Shown: positions 43,542-55,000, numbered from the stretch's first letter. The stretch: 60,594 nucleotides of DNA from Ruminococcaceae bacterium UBA7080 (GCA_002493595.1 DKZG01000021.1:1-60594), one strand, 5' to 3'. Notes: generated from the sequence alone by a model not told the origin. Numbers and translations are program-made.

Positions 43542-46500
43542 TTAACCACCAAGCTGCTGAAGAAGTTCAACAAGCATTGAAATAACTGTGTCTGCATCGC
43601 CCTTAAGCATTCCCATTACCTGGTTGATAATCTTAGAAACGCTTTCGCTTGCGCCGTCACCGAGGAGACCGCCGATAAGACCGTCAATCTTATCAAAGTT
43701 GTCGCCGGTATTGATTGTGTTAATCAGATATCTGAGAAGAGCAATCAATGTTTCTGAAGAGTCACCCTGAACGAAGACTCTTGAACCGTATGTTGCAGCC
43801 TGTGAAGCACTTACAACTGTTGTGCCGTGGCTTGCAAGCTGTAACCAATCAACATCGTTGAGCTTAAGTCCGAGCTTTGTACCCTTAATGTCAATCATAC
43901 CAAGAATAGAGTTAGCAAGAGGAATGATTGCATTGCCGCTGAGAACCGGTTTCAAAGTCTTGTTGATATCATAAATATCAAGTGAGAAGTTTGTAATACC
44001 GATCTTAGCAAGTGTGCCGTTAAGGTCAAACTTAAGTGCCTTGAACAGTGTTGGAAGAAGTGTGTTCAAATCAACAACAGGTCTGATTGTATCAAGTATA
44101 GCTGAAATCGGAGCGAGAAGGTTGTCAAGAATCTGGCAAAGACCGTCGTTACCGATAAACAGTGCAAGGTTTGGAAGAATTGCCATCAATGTCTCAAGAG
44201 GAGCATTGAGGATATCCTCTACCTTATCCCAGAGTGGATTGATTATGTCAAGAAGTATTGCATCATACTCTTTGGCAATATCCTGTCTGTACTGATACTG
44301 AGTCTTGATGTTATACATCGAGAATGCTTCCATAAGAGGAACGATTGATGATGTATAGCCGTTTGAACCGGGAAGTCTTACGATATCGAAAATACCGAGG
44401 TATGCATCGTTGAGAAGTACATCAAGCACGCCGTAAAGCGGACGAAGTACTGCAACGAGTGCATGGAAGAAGCTGTCTGCATCCTTTACGCCCCACTTGA
44501 GTGCGTCAGCGTTAACATTCTTCCATGAGCCTGCAGCTGCAATAGCAGAAGATGCGCTCTGGAACTGCTGGCCGTAAGCCTTGTCAACAAGGAGTTTAGA
44601 TACATTGCTTGTTGAGAAATCAAGGTCAGTCTTAGCAAGAAGCTGTGTAAGATTCATATTGTCATTAATCTTAACACCCTCAATTGCGCCATAGAGACCT
44701 GTTGCAAGCTTGCTGATCATTTCATCCTTGAAGAGAGCCTTGCTGATTGTGTCATTAAGGTTGATAAACTGACCGATTAATCCATCAAGCATCGGAGGAA
44801 GTGACTTAAGGAAGTCAACATCGACTGTGCCCGGATAAGAGAATTTGTAATTGCCGGTCTTATATGCTGTATAATCCCAGAATGTATTCTGAGGCTGACC
44901 GTCTAACAAATAGAAAATAGCTGCGACAATCTGGTCTGCTGATGCAGTGCCGATTGTGTTGAACACGCTGGTGATGATTGAAATAATCATATCAGCCTGC
45001 TTGCTCTTTGCAATACCGTCAATAGAGCAAATCAGATTCTTAAGTACAGATGCATTGTCAACAAGAATATTTGCGATGTAACGAAGAACGGTGATAAGAA
45101 CCTTACCCTGGTCAACGTTGCCAACAATTTTACCTGTTAAGTATTTGCCGTTTGCACCTGTTGCCTTACTTGTGTACTTCATAGCATCGCCGAGGCTGAT
45201 AAGAGCATTCCAGTTAATGTTCTTAAGCTCAAGCTTGCGCAAGTAAGGATTGTCGCTTCCTGCCAATATTGAATTAACAATCGGGATAATCATATCCTGA
45301 AGCGGAGCTCCGAGGAGCATTTCGATTAAGTCTGTGATAACAAATGAGCCTTTACCGGTCAAACCTGCGATATCCGTTATCGGAGCAAGAAGATTGCATA
45401 CAAGCTGGATGAGGCCGTTGCCGTCAAGGTACATTGCAAGGTTAGGAATAAGCTTTGTAAGCTCGCTCATCGGATTAGCAACAAGCTTGTTAAGGAATGA
45501 GCTGCTTGAAGCACCAACCAACGGATTGAGGATATCAAGAAGGAGATTATCTTTAGCCTTAGCTACATCCTTCTGATACTGTGCATAAGTTACAACCTTT
45601 GAGCACTGGAGTGCCTCAAGAAGAGGAATGATTGCACTGTTGTAAGCATTTGTGCCTTCAATCTTAAGATCCTTAAGGTCTTTAAGTGAAGTAAAGTCAA
45701 ATTTGAATTCTGATGCTCTTGAATACTTACGGTTTGTTTCATTTTCCCAAATCTTTAATGTAAGAACACCGTTCTTAAAGCTGTAAGCATATTTAACCTG
45801 AATAGGAGCTGATTTATCATCTGAAAGAACACTTACATTTTCAGTATAAGGAACATTGAGTGAACAAAGTGCACTGTAAAGTACATCGTTGATCTTGAGA
45901 GAACCTTCGTTGAGGAATACCTCAAGCACACCGTAAAGCGGACGAAGTACTGCTGCAAGTGCATTTACAAAGCCCTGCTGAGCTTTAACGGAGCCGTCTT
46001 TGAAGCCCCAATTTACATTTTTAACATTCTTCCAGCTGGACTGAGCAGCAATAGCTTTAGCAGCTGAAGTATAAGTAGCGCCATAGCTCTTATCGGTGAG
46101 AATCTTTGCAACATCCTTTGTAGATGAAACAATTCCGAGACCCTTAAGAACTTCCTTGATTGTTGGGTCAAGACCATCAAGAGCACCGTAAAGTGCTACT
46201 GCAAGTTTGGTAACAAATTCATTCTTAAACAGGTTTTTGCTGAGAATAGCCTGAAGATTGTCACCGCCAAGGTCTACTCCGAAGGAACCGAGAAGCGGGA
46301 AGATACCTGCAATCAGATTGTCAAGGTTCTTAACACCGTTGTCAGCCATCTGCTTAGTAACACCTGCCGGATATACAAAGCCGATTGTTGCTTTTTGCAG
46401 ATACTGAGCAAATGTCCAGTAAGCAAGAGCTGGACTGTCTGTAGCTTCAAGAATTCTGTTAAGAATAGAAAGGATATCCTTAGGACTGATCTTACTGTCC

Positions 46501-49500
46501 TTGATCAGGTCAAGAATCATTGTAACTGTATCATTGTTGATAAGTTTAGCAATTGCTGTAAGATTGCTGTTGTCAAGAACTACCTCAAACAGATATTCAA
46601 GAATATATACAAGAGCAGCTGCAGGAGATTTAGCTGTGCTGAGCTTATTCCAGTTAATCTGCTTAAGTGTAATACCTGTGAATGCAAGATAGCTGTTTAC
46701 AATAGGAATAATGTTTTTGCCTGAGAGAGAATATTTATAATTACCCTGACCAAGCTTGATATTGTTCGGATTAGCATATGATGAAACAACATTTGCTGCA
46801 CCATTTAAAATTGAGCGAAGTGTAAGTGATGTAGGCAGAAGCTTGCTGCTCTTAAGAGCAAATATACTGCCCAAGCCCTTAACTTCATTAGCAATAGGTG
46901 TTATTGCACCCTTCAGGATTGATGCGATTGTGGCACCGTTCTTATCATCCAGGATACCTGCGATACCCTGAATTGACTTAATTAGGGTTGTAACAGGTTT
47001 ATCAAGGAAGAGATTGAACCATTCAGATACCGGTCTGATAATTCCAAGGAGAACTTCATCATGATATCCGTTTTTAAGGGCCTTAAACTGTGCTGCTGTA
47101 TCAATCTTGATACCGTTCTTAGTGCAAAGAGCACCGAGTACCGGCGAAATAACCGTTGAATACCAGTTTGTATCAATAAATACAACGCTGAGAATAGAAG
47201 TAACAAGTCTTAAGGATGCAGCCAAGCCGTCAAAGAAGGCTGTCTTGTCGCCTGCCTTGATGCCCCAATCAAGCTTAATCTTGTAATCGCCTCTTGAGGT
47301 CTGAGCAGCTGCATTGTGCCAACAGTTGTAATCAGAAAGCTTTTTCTGAACCTTGTCGTAGCCGCTGAGTCTTACACTGATTGCATCAGGTGATATAAGA
47401 CCTTCAATTGCTTCAACAAGAAGGTTGTACTGAGCTTTTGAACCACTGTCTAACTTATAAGTGTCGTTAAAGTCAGCTAAAAGATTTTCTGCAAGTTTTT
47501 CAACTAACAGGAAGGTTTCAACAACAAGACCGGTAAGAGCCTCATTTGTGTAAACCTTTTTAGCATTTACATTGCCCTTTGAATCAGCTGTGTGTGTATC
47601 TTTTGCTGTTATATAATAGGTATATTCATTAAGGAGTTTTGCAATATCTGAGTAACAATCTCTGCCAAGGTAGTTAGAGAAGAAGGTTACTACACCTGCG
47701 AAGATGTTGTCAGTTGCATTTAATTTAAATCCGTTAACACTGCTGTCAGCAAGGAGAGATGAAAGCATCTTATCAAGATTGTTAATAAGGTCTGATGCAT
47801 TGCTCAATTCCTTATCTGTGTAGTTGCTCTTGTCAGCAACTGCAACCTTTGCTGCCTTTGGCTTGTAAACAGGTGTTGTTTTGTTGTTATTATTGTTATT
47901 ATTATTGTTATTGTTGTCAGAATCGTTACCGCCGAAGCTGCCTGCCAGGTTGGTGATTACTTCAACAAGTCTTGGAATATTTGTAATGAGGAAGTAAGCA
48001 CTGTCAGAGCTGAATCCGGTAAAGCCGTTCTCTCTCTTTTCAAGAGTGAAAGAGAATTTGCTGTCGCGGTCAATCTGGAATACGCCGTTTACAACATCGG
48101 TGATAATACTTGTTTCACCGAAGCCGCCAAGTGACTCAAGAAGACCTGAAACAATAGGTATATTCTTTGTAATCTTATTATCTGTTGCTAAAGCTGTATC
48201 AACAAGACTTAAGATTGCATTCAACCAGTCATTAATGAAAATGCTGACAAAGTTATCAAGAATATCGACTGACTTATTAGGATCACTGCTTGATGCGAAA
48301 GACTTGAAGGTCTCAAGAACCATATTTCTGGTGCCTTTTTCATCAGTAGTGATTTTGCCGTCATAGCAGTAGGTCCAAGCATTTTTAGAAACGCCGTACT
48401 TATCTGCTGAGAGGTTTTCCATAATATCGAAGAGCTGCGGAATTGCAACAAAGAGATTGTTTAATCCGGAAGTAACAACCTTACCTTCTTTATCAAGCTT
48501 AGTTGCATTTACAAGCTTAGGAGTAGCAACAAACTGGTCAACAGCTGCAGTAAAGAGTGTAGCGATTTCGGTAATCACTTCACCGAGTACTTTAGCAATT
48601 GATGAGTCCATTACACTTGACAGAAGCTTTGTGAGATCAGAAAGCTTTGCGCCTTTAAGCAATGTATCTACATAGTAGATGCCTGTAATAACAGGAATGT
48701 TCTTTTCATAAGTGAATTCATAAACAAATGTTGTATTGCAGCCATTAAGTACACTTGCAAAAGCTTCATTTATGCTTTCATCTGTATTGTCCTTTGAAGT
48801 AACAGTTTTGTCTTTATAAGTAAATGTTACATTATTTTTATTGTTGACTCTTACAAGCTTGTTGCCATCCTTGTCAACTGCTGTGTAATGGAGCAAGTCA
48901 TTTGCCACCATATCATCAGGGGCAAAATTCTTTGCAGCTGTATCAGCAGGCTCAGATTTCAGCTGAACTGTTTTGCTTTCATAATAGTCAAACTTAACAG
49001 CAGTTGATTTTTCGCTTTCCATTAACCAGTGCATAAGAGCCGGCAATATCTCGTTAAGGTCAAATGCGAACTGCTTCACACCTATAAATGAACCTGCTTC
49101 AAGGTATGGACTGAGTCTGAAGTCGCTTGAAAGAAGGCCGATAACATTATAGAGAAGCGGAAGCAAGCTGTTAGCCTTATTGTTTTCACATTTGTCAAGG
49201 TCAACGAAAACCATAGGAACAAGGAATTCATCAATAAGAGCTACAAGAACAGGAAGCAATTCAAATACGACTGATGTAGCGTTTGTTCCTTTAGAAAGCG
49301 GTTCACCATATGCTTTTGCAAGAATGTTGTTAACAACGCTGTTTAAATCAATCGGAGTAACAAGGAATTCTGCAACAACGCCTTCAATCATGCCTATATA
49401 CTGGCCGACTAAGTTGTTGAGTACCATATTTGCAATATCAACACCGGCCAAGCAAGCTAAGCTATAATCAGCAGGATTATACTTTTCATCGTCCTTAAGT

Positions 49501-51329
49501 TCAACCTTAAGATTTGATTCATAAGTATAATTATTTGATACTACTTTATTAACGGTTTTCTCAATATCAACCATTGAGTCAACGGATGTAACGTGATTTG
49601 TATAATATTCAAATCCGAGAGCCTTGAAAAGTGCCTGTGCCTCACCATACTGTCTGCCCTGAATTTGATATTGTTCAAGGTTGTTGAGATTTGTGGCGCT
49701 TGGATTAGCACCTTTTGCATTGTTCGGATTTGTATAAGCCGCAGGACCTACAAAAGTAACTGCAAATGCGTTGGTAGCACTATAAGCGGTTCCCTGTGCA
49801 TTGATAGGATTGTTACCGGCAAAGATAAGGAAATAATCTTCAACAACGGTGTTCTGAATTCTTTCAGGAAGGTTAGCATCAAAGAAGCTTGCAAACAATG
49901 AAGGATCAAGCTTGTTTGTTCTTATAGTAATGCCGTCAGCATTAGGCTCTCCCGTTCCCTTACATTCAGCAAGAAGTTTGTTACCGATTGCTTTGATTTC
50001 ATCTAAGTTAGCAACATTTCCTGCTTCATCTCTTATTACAAAATCAGGAACTGCAGTTGCAGTTTTAAAAGCATCAACAGATGCATACTTGCCTGAAAGA
50101 ACAGCAAGACCTGCTACGATATCATCATAGTATGCATAATTTGCTTTGGATGTATTGTTGCTTTTTACTGTTGCAATTGAGTAATAAACACCTGCAAGAG
50201 AAGCCTCTGCTTTTGCACGGTTTTCAGGCGTGTCGTCAAGGCCGAATGCTTCAAGAACAGTGTTGCCGAGCTTATCGGCAATGTTATCGAGGGTAAGATC
50301 GGTAGCATTATAACTTACAACCTTATCATTCTGACCGGGGAATGCAGTTACAATTGACTGCGGACCATCGGTTGCACTGCTGTTGGTAACTGTCTTTGTA
50401 CCTATTTTTGCATTCGCAGTGGTAAGAATGTGATTATAAGGGGATGCTTTGATGTAGTCTTTACCGAGATATGTATAATAAACAGCTCTTGCAAACTGCT
50501 GATTAAGACTCATATCATCTGTGATAACATAAGCAAATTTTGAATCAAAGTCAGCCTTCTTTTCGGCAATGTATGATTTAACGCCGTTTTCCTGACCGGT
50601 GAAATCAAATGTCAGTGCCTCAAGCTCCATAAGCGAAAGCTCTTTGTAATCCTTATTTGCTTTTTCAGCGATTTTTTCAATCTCTGCAACAGAGTCCATA
50701 AGCTTGTTGTATCTCTGAGCGAGGTCATCAAGCTTTACAAACCATTTGCTGAGAGTGTCTCTTGTTTCTTTTGACAATTTGTCATCGTCTTTAAATGTTT
50801 TGCAAAGAGCATAAAGATCATAGAATGATTTTTCACCCTCTTTTGCAGTGTCGAGGTAATCATAGTTACTTTGATTTTTGTCGTATCTGTCTACCTCGTA
50901 AACAAAAGACTCTTTGTCGAGAGAGAATCCCTCTCCGTCACCAAGACCGATTATCATTGGAGCTACAGCCTCAAGAATATCGGAAATGGTTGCCTTTTCT
51001 GCGATTTCTGCTTTTGCAGCATCAAGCTTTTTCTGTTCTGCAGCTGTAAGCTTTTTAGAGTTTTTCTCTTTAGCTAAAAGTGCAGCAATTTCTTTTGATG
51101 CATACTTAACATAAACGTTATAACCAATGTCGCCGATTCCGAGAAGAAGACTCGGAACATAATCATTGATAATGCCGTCAAGTGATTCGTAAGCATCAGC
51201 TGCTTCAGCATTGTTACGCCATATACTGTTTCTGTTGTCCTGCGCGAAAGCAGTAAAACCAACAGAGCAGGTGGTAATGACCATAACAACTGCTAAGAAA
51301 AAGCTAAGCAGTTTTTTGCTCGTTTTCAT
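43542..51329 (-). CDS. Giant secreted repeat protein, 2595 aa
   Basis: Signal peptide of about 29 residues (KKLLSFFLAVVMVITT; cleavage after TAFA). An N-terminal half of unknown fold (30-1130) with charged helical segments is separated by an 11-residue Asn run (about 1137-1147, preceded by NDSD). The C-terminal half holds at least three long diverged repeats (starting near 1340, 1760 and 2265) marked by WKNV..WG.KD, AVLRPLYGVL.V.LN, LLDI.NPL, L.PNLA......GL.Q...NLLAPI, and IIP.VNSIL. No LPxTG, S-layer, dockerin or enzyme motif is visible; it ends LVELLQQLGG. Divergent from a second giant gene; GGAGAG ribosome site and a predicted 146-nt leader. Likely a surface structural or adhesion protein; inference only. 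Confidence 0.75.
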   Translation of the reverse strand: MKTSKKLLSFFLAVVMVITTCSVGFTAFAQDNRNSIWRNNAEAADAYESLDGIINDYVPSLLLGIGDIGYNVYVKYASKEIAALLAKEKNSKKLTAAEQKKLDAAKAEIAEKATISDILEAVAPMIIGLGDGEGFSLDKESFVYEVDRYDKNQSNYDYLDTAKEGEKSFYDLYALCKTFKDDDKLSKETRDTLSKWFVKLDDLAQRYNKLMDSVAEIEKIAEKANKDYKELSLMELEALTFDFTGQENGVKSYIAEKKADFDSKFAYVITDDMSLNQQFARAVYYTYLGKDYIKASPYNHILTTANAKIGTKTVTNSSATDGPQSIVTAFPGQNDKVVSYNATDLTLDNIADKLGNTVLEAFGLDDTPENRAKAEASLAGVYYSIATVKSNNTSKANYAYYDDIVAGLAVLSGKYASVDAFKTATAVPDFVIRDEAGNVANLDEIKAIGNKLLAECKGTGEPNADGITIRTNKLDPSLFASFFDANLPERIQNTVVEDYFLIFAGNNPINAQGTAYSATNAFAVTFVGPAAYTNPNNAKGANPSATNLNNLEQYQIQGRQYGEAQALFKALGFEYYTNHVTSVDSMVDIEKTVNKVVSNNYTYESNLKVELKDDEKYNPADYSLACLAGVDIANMVLNNLVGQYIGMIEGVVAEFLVTPIDLNSVVNNILAKAYGEPLSKGTNATSVVFELLPVLVALIDEFLVPMVFVDLDKCENNKANSLLPLLYNVIGLLSSDFRLSPYLEAGSFIGVKQFAFDLNEILPALMHWLMESEKSTAVKFDYYESKTVQLKSEPADTAAKNFAPDDMVANDLLHYTAVDKDGNKLVRVNNKNNVTFTYKDKTVTSKDNTDESINEAFASVLNGCNTTFVYEFTYEKNIPVITGIYYVDTLLKGAKLSDLTKLLSSVMDSSIAKVLGEVITEIATLFTAAVDQFVATPKLVNATKLDKEGKVVTSGLNNLFVAIPQLFDIMENLSADKYGVSKNAWTYCYDGKITTDEKGTRNMVLETFKSFASSSDPNKSVDILDNFVSIFINDWLNAILSLVDTALATDNKITKNIPIVSGLLESLGGFGETSIITDVVNGVFQIDRDSKFSFTLEKRENGFTGFSSDSAYFLITNIPRLVEVITNLAGSFGGNDSDNNNNNNNNNNNKTTPVYKPKAAKVAVADKSNYTDKELSNASDLINNLDKMLSSLLADSSVNGFKLNATDNIFAGVVTFFSNYLGRDCYSDIAKLLNEYTYYITAKDTHTADSKGNVNAKKVYTNEALTGLVVETFLLVEKLAENLLADFNDTYKLDSGSKAQYNLLVEAIEGLISPDAISVRLSGYDKVQKKLSDYNCWHNAAAQTSRGDYKIKLDWGIKAGDKTAFFDGLAASLRLVTSILSVVFIDTNWYSTVISPVLGALCTKNGIKIDTAAQFKALKNGYHDEVLLGIIRPVSEWFNLFLDKPVTTLIKSIQGIAGILDDKNGATIASILKGAITPIANEVKGLGSIFALKSSKLLPTSLTLRSILNGAANVVSSYANPNNIKLGQGNYKYSLSGKNIIPIVNSYLAFTGITLKQINWNKLSTAKSPAAALVYILEYLFEVVLDNSNLTAIAKLINNDTVTMILDLIKDSKISPKDILSILNRILEATDSPALAYWTFAQYLQKATIGFVYPAGVTKQMADNGVKNLDNLIAGIFPLLGSFGVDLGGDNLQAILSKNLFKNEFVTKLAVALYGALDGLDPTIKEVLKGLGIVSSTKDVAKILTDKSYGATYTSAAKAIAAQSSWKNVKNVNWGFKDGSVKAQQGFVNALAAVLRPLYGVLEVFLNEGSLKINDVLYSALCSLNVPYTENVSVLSDDKSAPIQVKYAYSFKNGVLTLKIWENETNRKYSRASEFKFDFTSLKDLKDLKIEGTNAYNSAIIPLLEALQCSKVVTYAQYQKDVAKAKDNLLLDILNPLVGASSSSFLNKLVANPMSELTKLIPNLAMYLDGNGLIQLVCNLLAPITDIAGLTGKGSFVITDLIEMLLGAPLQDMIIPIVNSILAGSDNPYLRKLELKNINWNALISLGDAMKYTSKATGANGKYLTGKIVGNVDQGKVLITVLRYIANILVDNASVLKNLICSIDGIAKSKQADMIISIITSVFNTIGTASADQIVAAIFYLLDGQPQNTFWDYTAYKTGNYKFSYPGTVDVDFLKSLPPMLDGLIGQFINLNDTISKALFKDEMISKLATGLYGAIEGVKINDNMNLTQLLAKTDLDFSTSNVSKLLVDKAYGQQFQSASSAIAAAGSWKNVNADALKWGVKDADSFFHALVAVLRPLYGVLDVLLNDAYLGIFDIVRLPGSNGYTSSIVPLMEAFSMYNIKTQYQYRQDIAKEYDAILLDIINPLWDKVEDILNAPLETLMAILPNLALFIGNDGLCQILDNLLAPISAILDTIRPVVDLNTLLPTLFKALKFDLNGTLAKIGITNFSLDIYDINKTLKPVLSGNAIIPLANSILGMIDIKGTKLGLKLNDVDWLQLASHGTTVVSASQAATYGSRVFVQGDSSETLIALLRYLINTINTGDNFDKIDGLIGGLLGDGASESVSKIINQVMGMLKGDADTVISMLVELLQQLGG
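47881..47918 (-). repeat. AAC/AAT trinucleotide tract (poly-Asn linker)
   Basis: Eleven consecutive Asn codons, a mixed AAC/AAT microsatellite, in the 2595-aa protein gene at about residue 1137. Length change here would stay in frame. Confidence 0.85.
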
Positions 51330-51475
51330 ATAAATCTCTCCTTTACCATATGATTTAACGAACTTGTCGTTTAAATTTACGCTTGTGATGCAGTTTTCCG
51401 ATTGCCAAACTTGTTCATATTTTGTTCAAATTTGGCAATTAGGGCGTACTACCCCACACGCGTACGAACAAATAC
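51330..51475 (-). promoter_or_regulatory. Predicted 5' leader of the 2595-aa gene with a long hairpin
   Basis: About 146 nt between the predicted transcription start (near 51475) and the ATG. Contains an inverted repeat ATTGCCAAACTTG (51401-51413) / CAAATTTGGCAAT (51427-51439), one G-U position in RNA, and GGGCGTACTACCCC (51442-51455) next to a GCGTACG palindrome-like stretch. I could match it to no known riboswitch. Confidence 0.5.
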
Positions 51476-51481
51476 AAATTA

Positions 51482-51510
51482 TTTATACCAAATAAAAAAA
51501 CATAAGTCAA
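51482..51510 (-). promoter_or_regulatory. Promoter of the 2595-aa gene
   Basis: Minus strand TTGACT (51505-51510), 17-bp spacer, TATAAA (51482-51487). Confidence 0.7.
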
Positions 51511-51860
51511 TAGTTTTTTAAAAAATTTGAATAAAGTATTAAAATTTTGAATATTTTGTCATAAATTTAAGATTTTTCCAGTCGAACGTCATTCGAACAT
51601 AAAGCTCTAAAAAGTTACAAAAATAGACAAAACAAACGAACTAACGTTTGAATATGTACAAAAAATCGTCAAGTAAATTTGCTTTACAATCAAGAAAACC
51701 ATGTAAAGTGATTTTGCTTAACGATGACTGAATTCGGCAGAAAATATTAACAAAAAGAAAAATAATTGTAAAAATATTGTTAATTTTTTGGGCAGATTGT
51801 TAAAAAATTAACTTGATTTTTGGACATATTGACAAAAATATAATTTGGCACGAACTTTTA
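51511..51860. other. Central AT-rich part of the giant-gene divergent region
   Basis: About 350 bp between the two predicted promoters, extremely AT-rich, with several runs of A or T. No ORF or strong inverted repeat seen. Could hold UP elements or regulator sites; nothing specific supported. Confidence 0.55.
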
Positions 51861-51889
51861 TTGACAATTTAATAATTATATGCAATAAT
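51861..51889 (+). promoter_or_regulatory. Promoter of the 1935-aa dockerin protein gene
   Basis: Consensus TTGACA (51861-51866), 17-bp spacer, AATAAT (51884-51889). Confidence 0.7.
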
Positions 51890-51895
51890 CATCTT

Positions 51896-52082
51896 GTGTT
51901 TATAGGGCGTCTTGCACCCATTTTAGCAGTCAAAGTGACTTTATCGGTAAAACGGTATCACCTCACGCCTGTCTAATTCAGATTGCCTGATGGTCAGAGA
52001 TTCGGTATCAGCTTTAATGCGGTTGACGTCATTACACTAAAACTTTTCTTTTAAATTTATTATTTAGGAGGTAGAAAATTTA
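51896..52082 (+). promoter_or_regulatory. Predicted long structured 5' leader of the 1935-aa gene
   Basis: About 187 nt from the predicted start to the ATG. GGCGT near 51906 can pair with ACGCC near 51976, enclosing a GTGA/TCAC hairpin; CTGAT/ATCAG arms follow further on. GGGCGTCTTGCACCC (51905-51919) resembles the GGGCGTACTACCCC box of the other giant gene. It ends with a TAGGAGG ribosome site. No known riboswitch class recognised; no terminator-like stem before the ATG. Confidence 0.45.
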
Positions 52083-55000
52083 ATGAAAACCAAAGCAAAA
52101 AAGTTTTCTCGCAAGCTGCTTGCATTATTTCTTGCAGTAGTTATGGGATTAACTTGCTTCACCGGTGCCATTAGTGCCAGTGCTGCTACTTCTAAAGAAG
52201 TGCAGTATAGGGACTCAGCATTAGAGTATAACAGCTTAGGTTGGAGACTTCTCAGCGATGAGCAGGCAGCAACTGCCGTGCTTGACTATCTCGATGATAA
52301 TCTCTTGCCAAATACTGTTGCTCCTTTCCTTGAAAATGCACTTAAGGGTATTGGCGGTATGTACAATGCGGCTGAAAGACAGCTTGAAATTCCTGTAGTC
52401 GGCAATATTAAAGTTCATGTTCGCAGCGTGGATGAAATTATTGACACAATCGCAGGCGTTGAGAGTATTCTCAGAGGCACAATCGGCGGTATGGCCGGTG
52501 ATGCACAGTACATTCACCTTGATGCAACAGCAGGCATGTCAAGAAGCAAGAATACATCATGCGAGATTATTGCAGGTATTTTAGGACTTTTAAGAAATCT
52601 CAGCTTCAATGAGACCAAATGGGAGAATAAAAATACAGGTGCTGCAACAGACGTACTCGGCAGAGTTCTTCGTGGACAGCTTGATCTCGGTGGTCTTGTA
52701 GGTATAATCGGTAACTTTATCAATGGTATTGATCTGAATGATATTTATCGTAACTTTGACGCTCCTCTTGGTGTAAGCAACGGTTTTGAAGACAACTTTG
52801 TATATAATGTAGTAAAAGCTTTATTACTTAATAATACTGGTTGGTTCGGCGTTAACGAGAGACAGGGATATATTGACAATCCTGAAACTTTCGTTATGGA
52901 CGATGTTCTTCTTGGTAAGCTCAGCACTGAGCTTCTTCAGAAAATTAGTGTATACGTTACATACGATGAAACTATTGACCTCGGAAACGGCAATTTCTTT
53001 ACTGATAACTCAGAGACAAGAAAAGAAAAAATCGATGCTAAGATGGCTGCAGGCAAGACTTATGAGGCTGCTTGCGCTGATCTCGGATATGATTCAAAGC
53101 TTGTATATTCTGAGGAAGAAGCTTTCAAAAACAATATTCTTCTTTTCAAATATAACGGCGAAGGCCTTGTAATCGAGAAGGATGATACTTTAGCAAGCTT
53201 TGCAAAGCGTGCGCTCACATTTGCATGGAATACCGTTCTTAAAGATACTGTTAAACTTGTTCATGTTAATAACGATGTAAATCGCGGTTACGGCAAGAAC
53301 TTCGATAATCTTTTCTATTATTGGGGTCAGCAGAATCTGAATTGGAATCGTTCAAATCCTGCAAGCAACTACACAGATGCTAACATCAAGGCTTGGGCAC
53401 AGGCTGTTTATACAAATAAAGAATTCAATGCAAAATCTGTAGATGAGTTCCTTGATAATGTTAAAAACACATTAGTATATGACAGAACAGCTGATGATAC
53501 AGAAGGTGCTTGGGACGATATTGATGCTACACAGCTTTTCGGTAAGCTTCGCTACAGCCCGCTTGCTGATTTCTATTACAATATTGAAACCGGTCCTATC
53601 AATCTGTATTTCTTACAGACAGGTACACCAAATCTTGATAAATTCTTTGAAACGGATTATAACTCCGGTTCATACCCAACAATGGTATCTGCATTCAACG
53701 ATTGCTTAATTGCAGCAGTTAAGGATGTATTCGTTAAAAGCGATTATGTTGCTGAAGACGGAAGCACTGTTACAAAGCAGGCTCCTTTTGCATCTTTAGA
53801 GACTACAACTTCAACAGATGCAGCTACTATAGCTAAAAAGCTCGTTAGCAATGCTACTAAGATGATTCAGTATACAGCTGATTCTACTGATGCTAACATT
53901 CTTAAGGCATTCTATACAGCCGGCGGAACCACTCTTACAGAAACAAATCTTGAAACAGCTATGATGCCTATGCTCGCTGCTTGCATCGGTGAGGTTAACC
54001 TTGGCGGCGGCAAGCTTTCCGAAATCATTCATCCTGAGGATTGGGATGCATGTAAGGATGCAGAGGCTCTTGCTTATCTTGCTCTGAGAGAGTATCTTTC
54101 ATACATTCTTCCTAATAAGGAGTATGATGGTCTCGGTCCTGTTGTAAACGGCAGAATTAATGCTACTCTTGAGGGTACAATCATGCCGATGGCACGTGAC
54201 GCTCTGGGCTATATCCTTGAGTCATACGTTCCGCTTTATGATGTAAACAACCAACCTTGGAAGGCTGAAACATCAGATGTAAACGACAAGGCTACAACAA
54301 TCTTTACCCTTCTTAACTCAGTTGTTTGCTATTATGCAAATGATTATGATTTAGGTTCTAAGGGATTAACAAACGGTGTTGCTGCTCTCTTCGGTCTTTG
54401 TGATCCGAATACAGGCAGAAGCACAATCGTTATCAGCAATGGTCTTTGGGATAACCTTGACAGAATTATCAACCATCTCTTACCTGTAGTAGGTGAGCTT
54501 CAGTATGGTGTTGAGGGTGCAAGTGTTAATACAGAAGACTTTATTATGGGTGACATTGTTAACGGTTTCCTTGAAATCGCTACAGAGAAGAATGACGGTA
54601 TGGGCGGTGTATCCAACTTTATCTACAGACTTCTTACAATGTGCAACTCAAAGCCAATTGCAGGAACAAACATTGTAAATGTTGTTTATGATTTCCTTGG
54701 TGATCTTATCAACGGTATCTTCGGTAACCGTTATGCAAGCCAGCCGGCTTCATTTGATAAGCCTATCCCTGATGCAAAATCTACTCATCCGTTTGACGAT
54801 TTACTTCAGAGGGATGTAATCGTAGGTACAGGTGCAGCAAATGCTCCCGGTGCACTTCAGAAGGTTCTTATTCATCTTGCAGAGGCAGCAGGCTTCGGCA
54901 GCGGCAGCAATAAGCTTCATGCTTATCCTGACTCTTTCTTCAGAGGTGCAATGTTTGCTGTTCAGTCTATTGCCGGTATTATTCCGGGTGCAATCCCAAC

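Noticed and set aside
51896..52082. Cyclic-di-GMP or other known riboswitch
   Set aside because: The leader is structured, but I could not find the conserved core of the c-di-GMP-I, c-di-AMP, cobalamin or THF classes.
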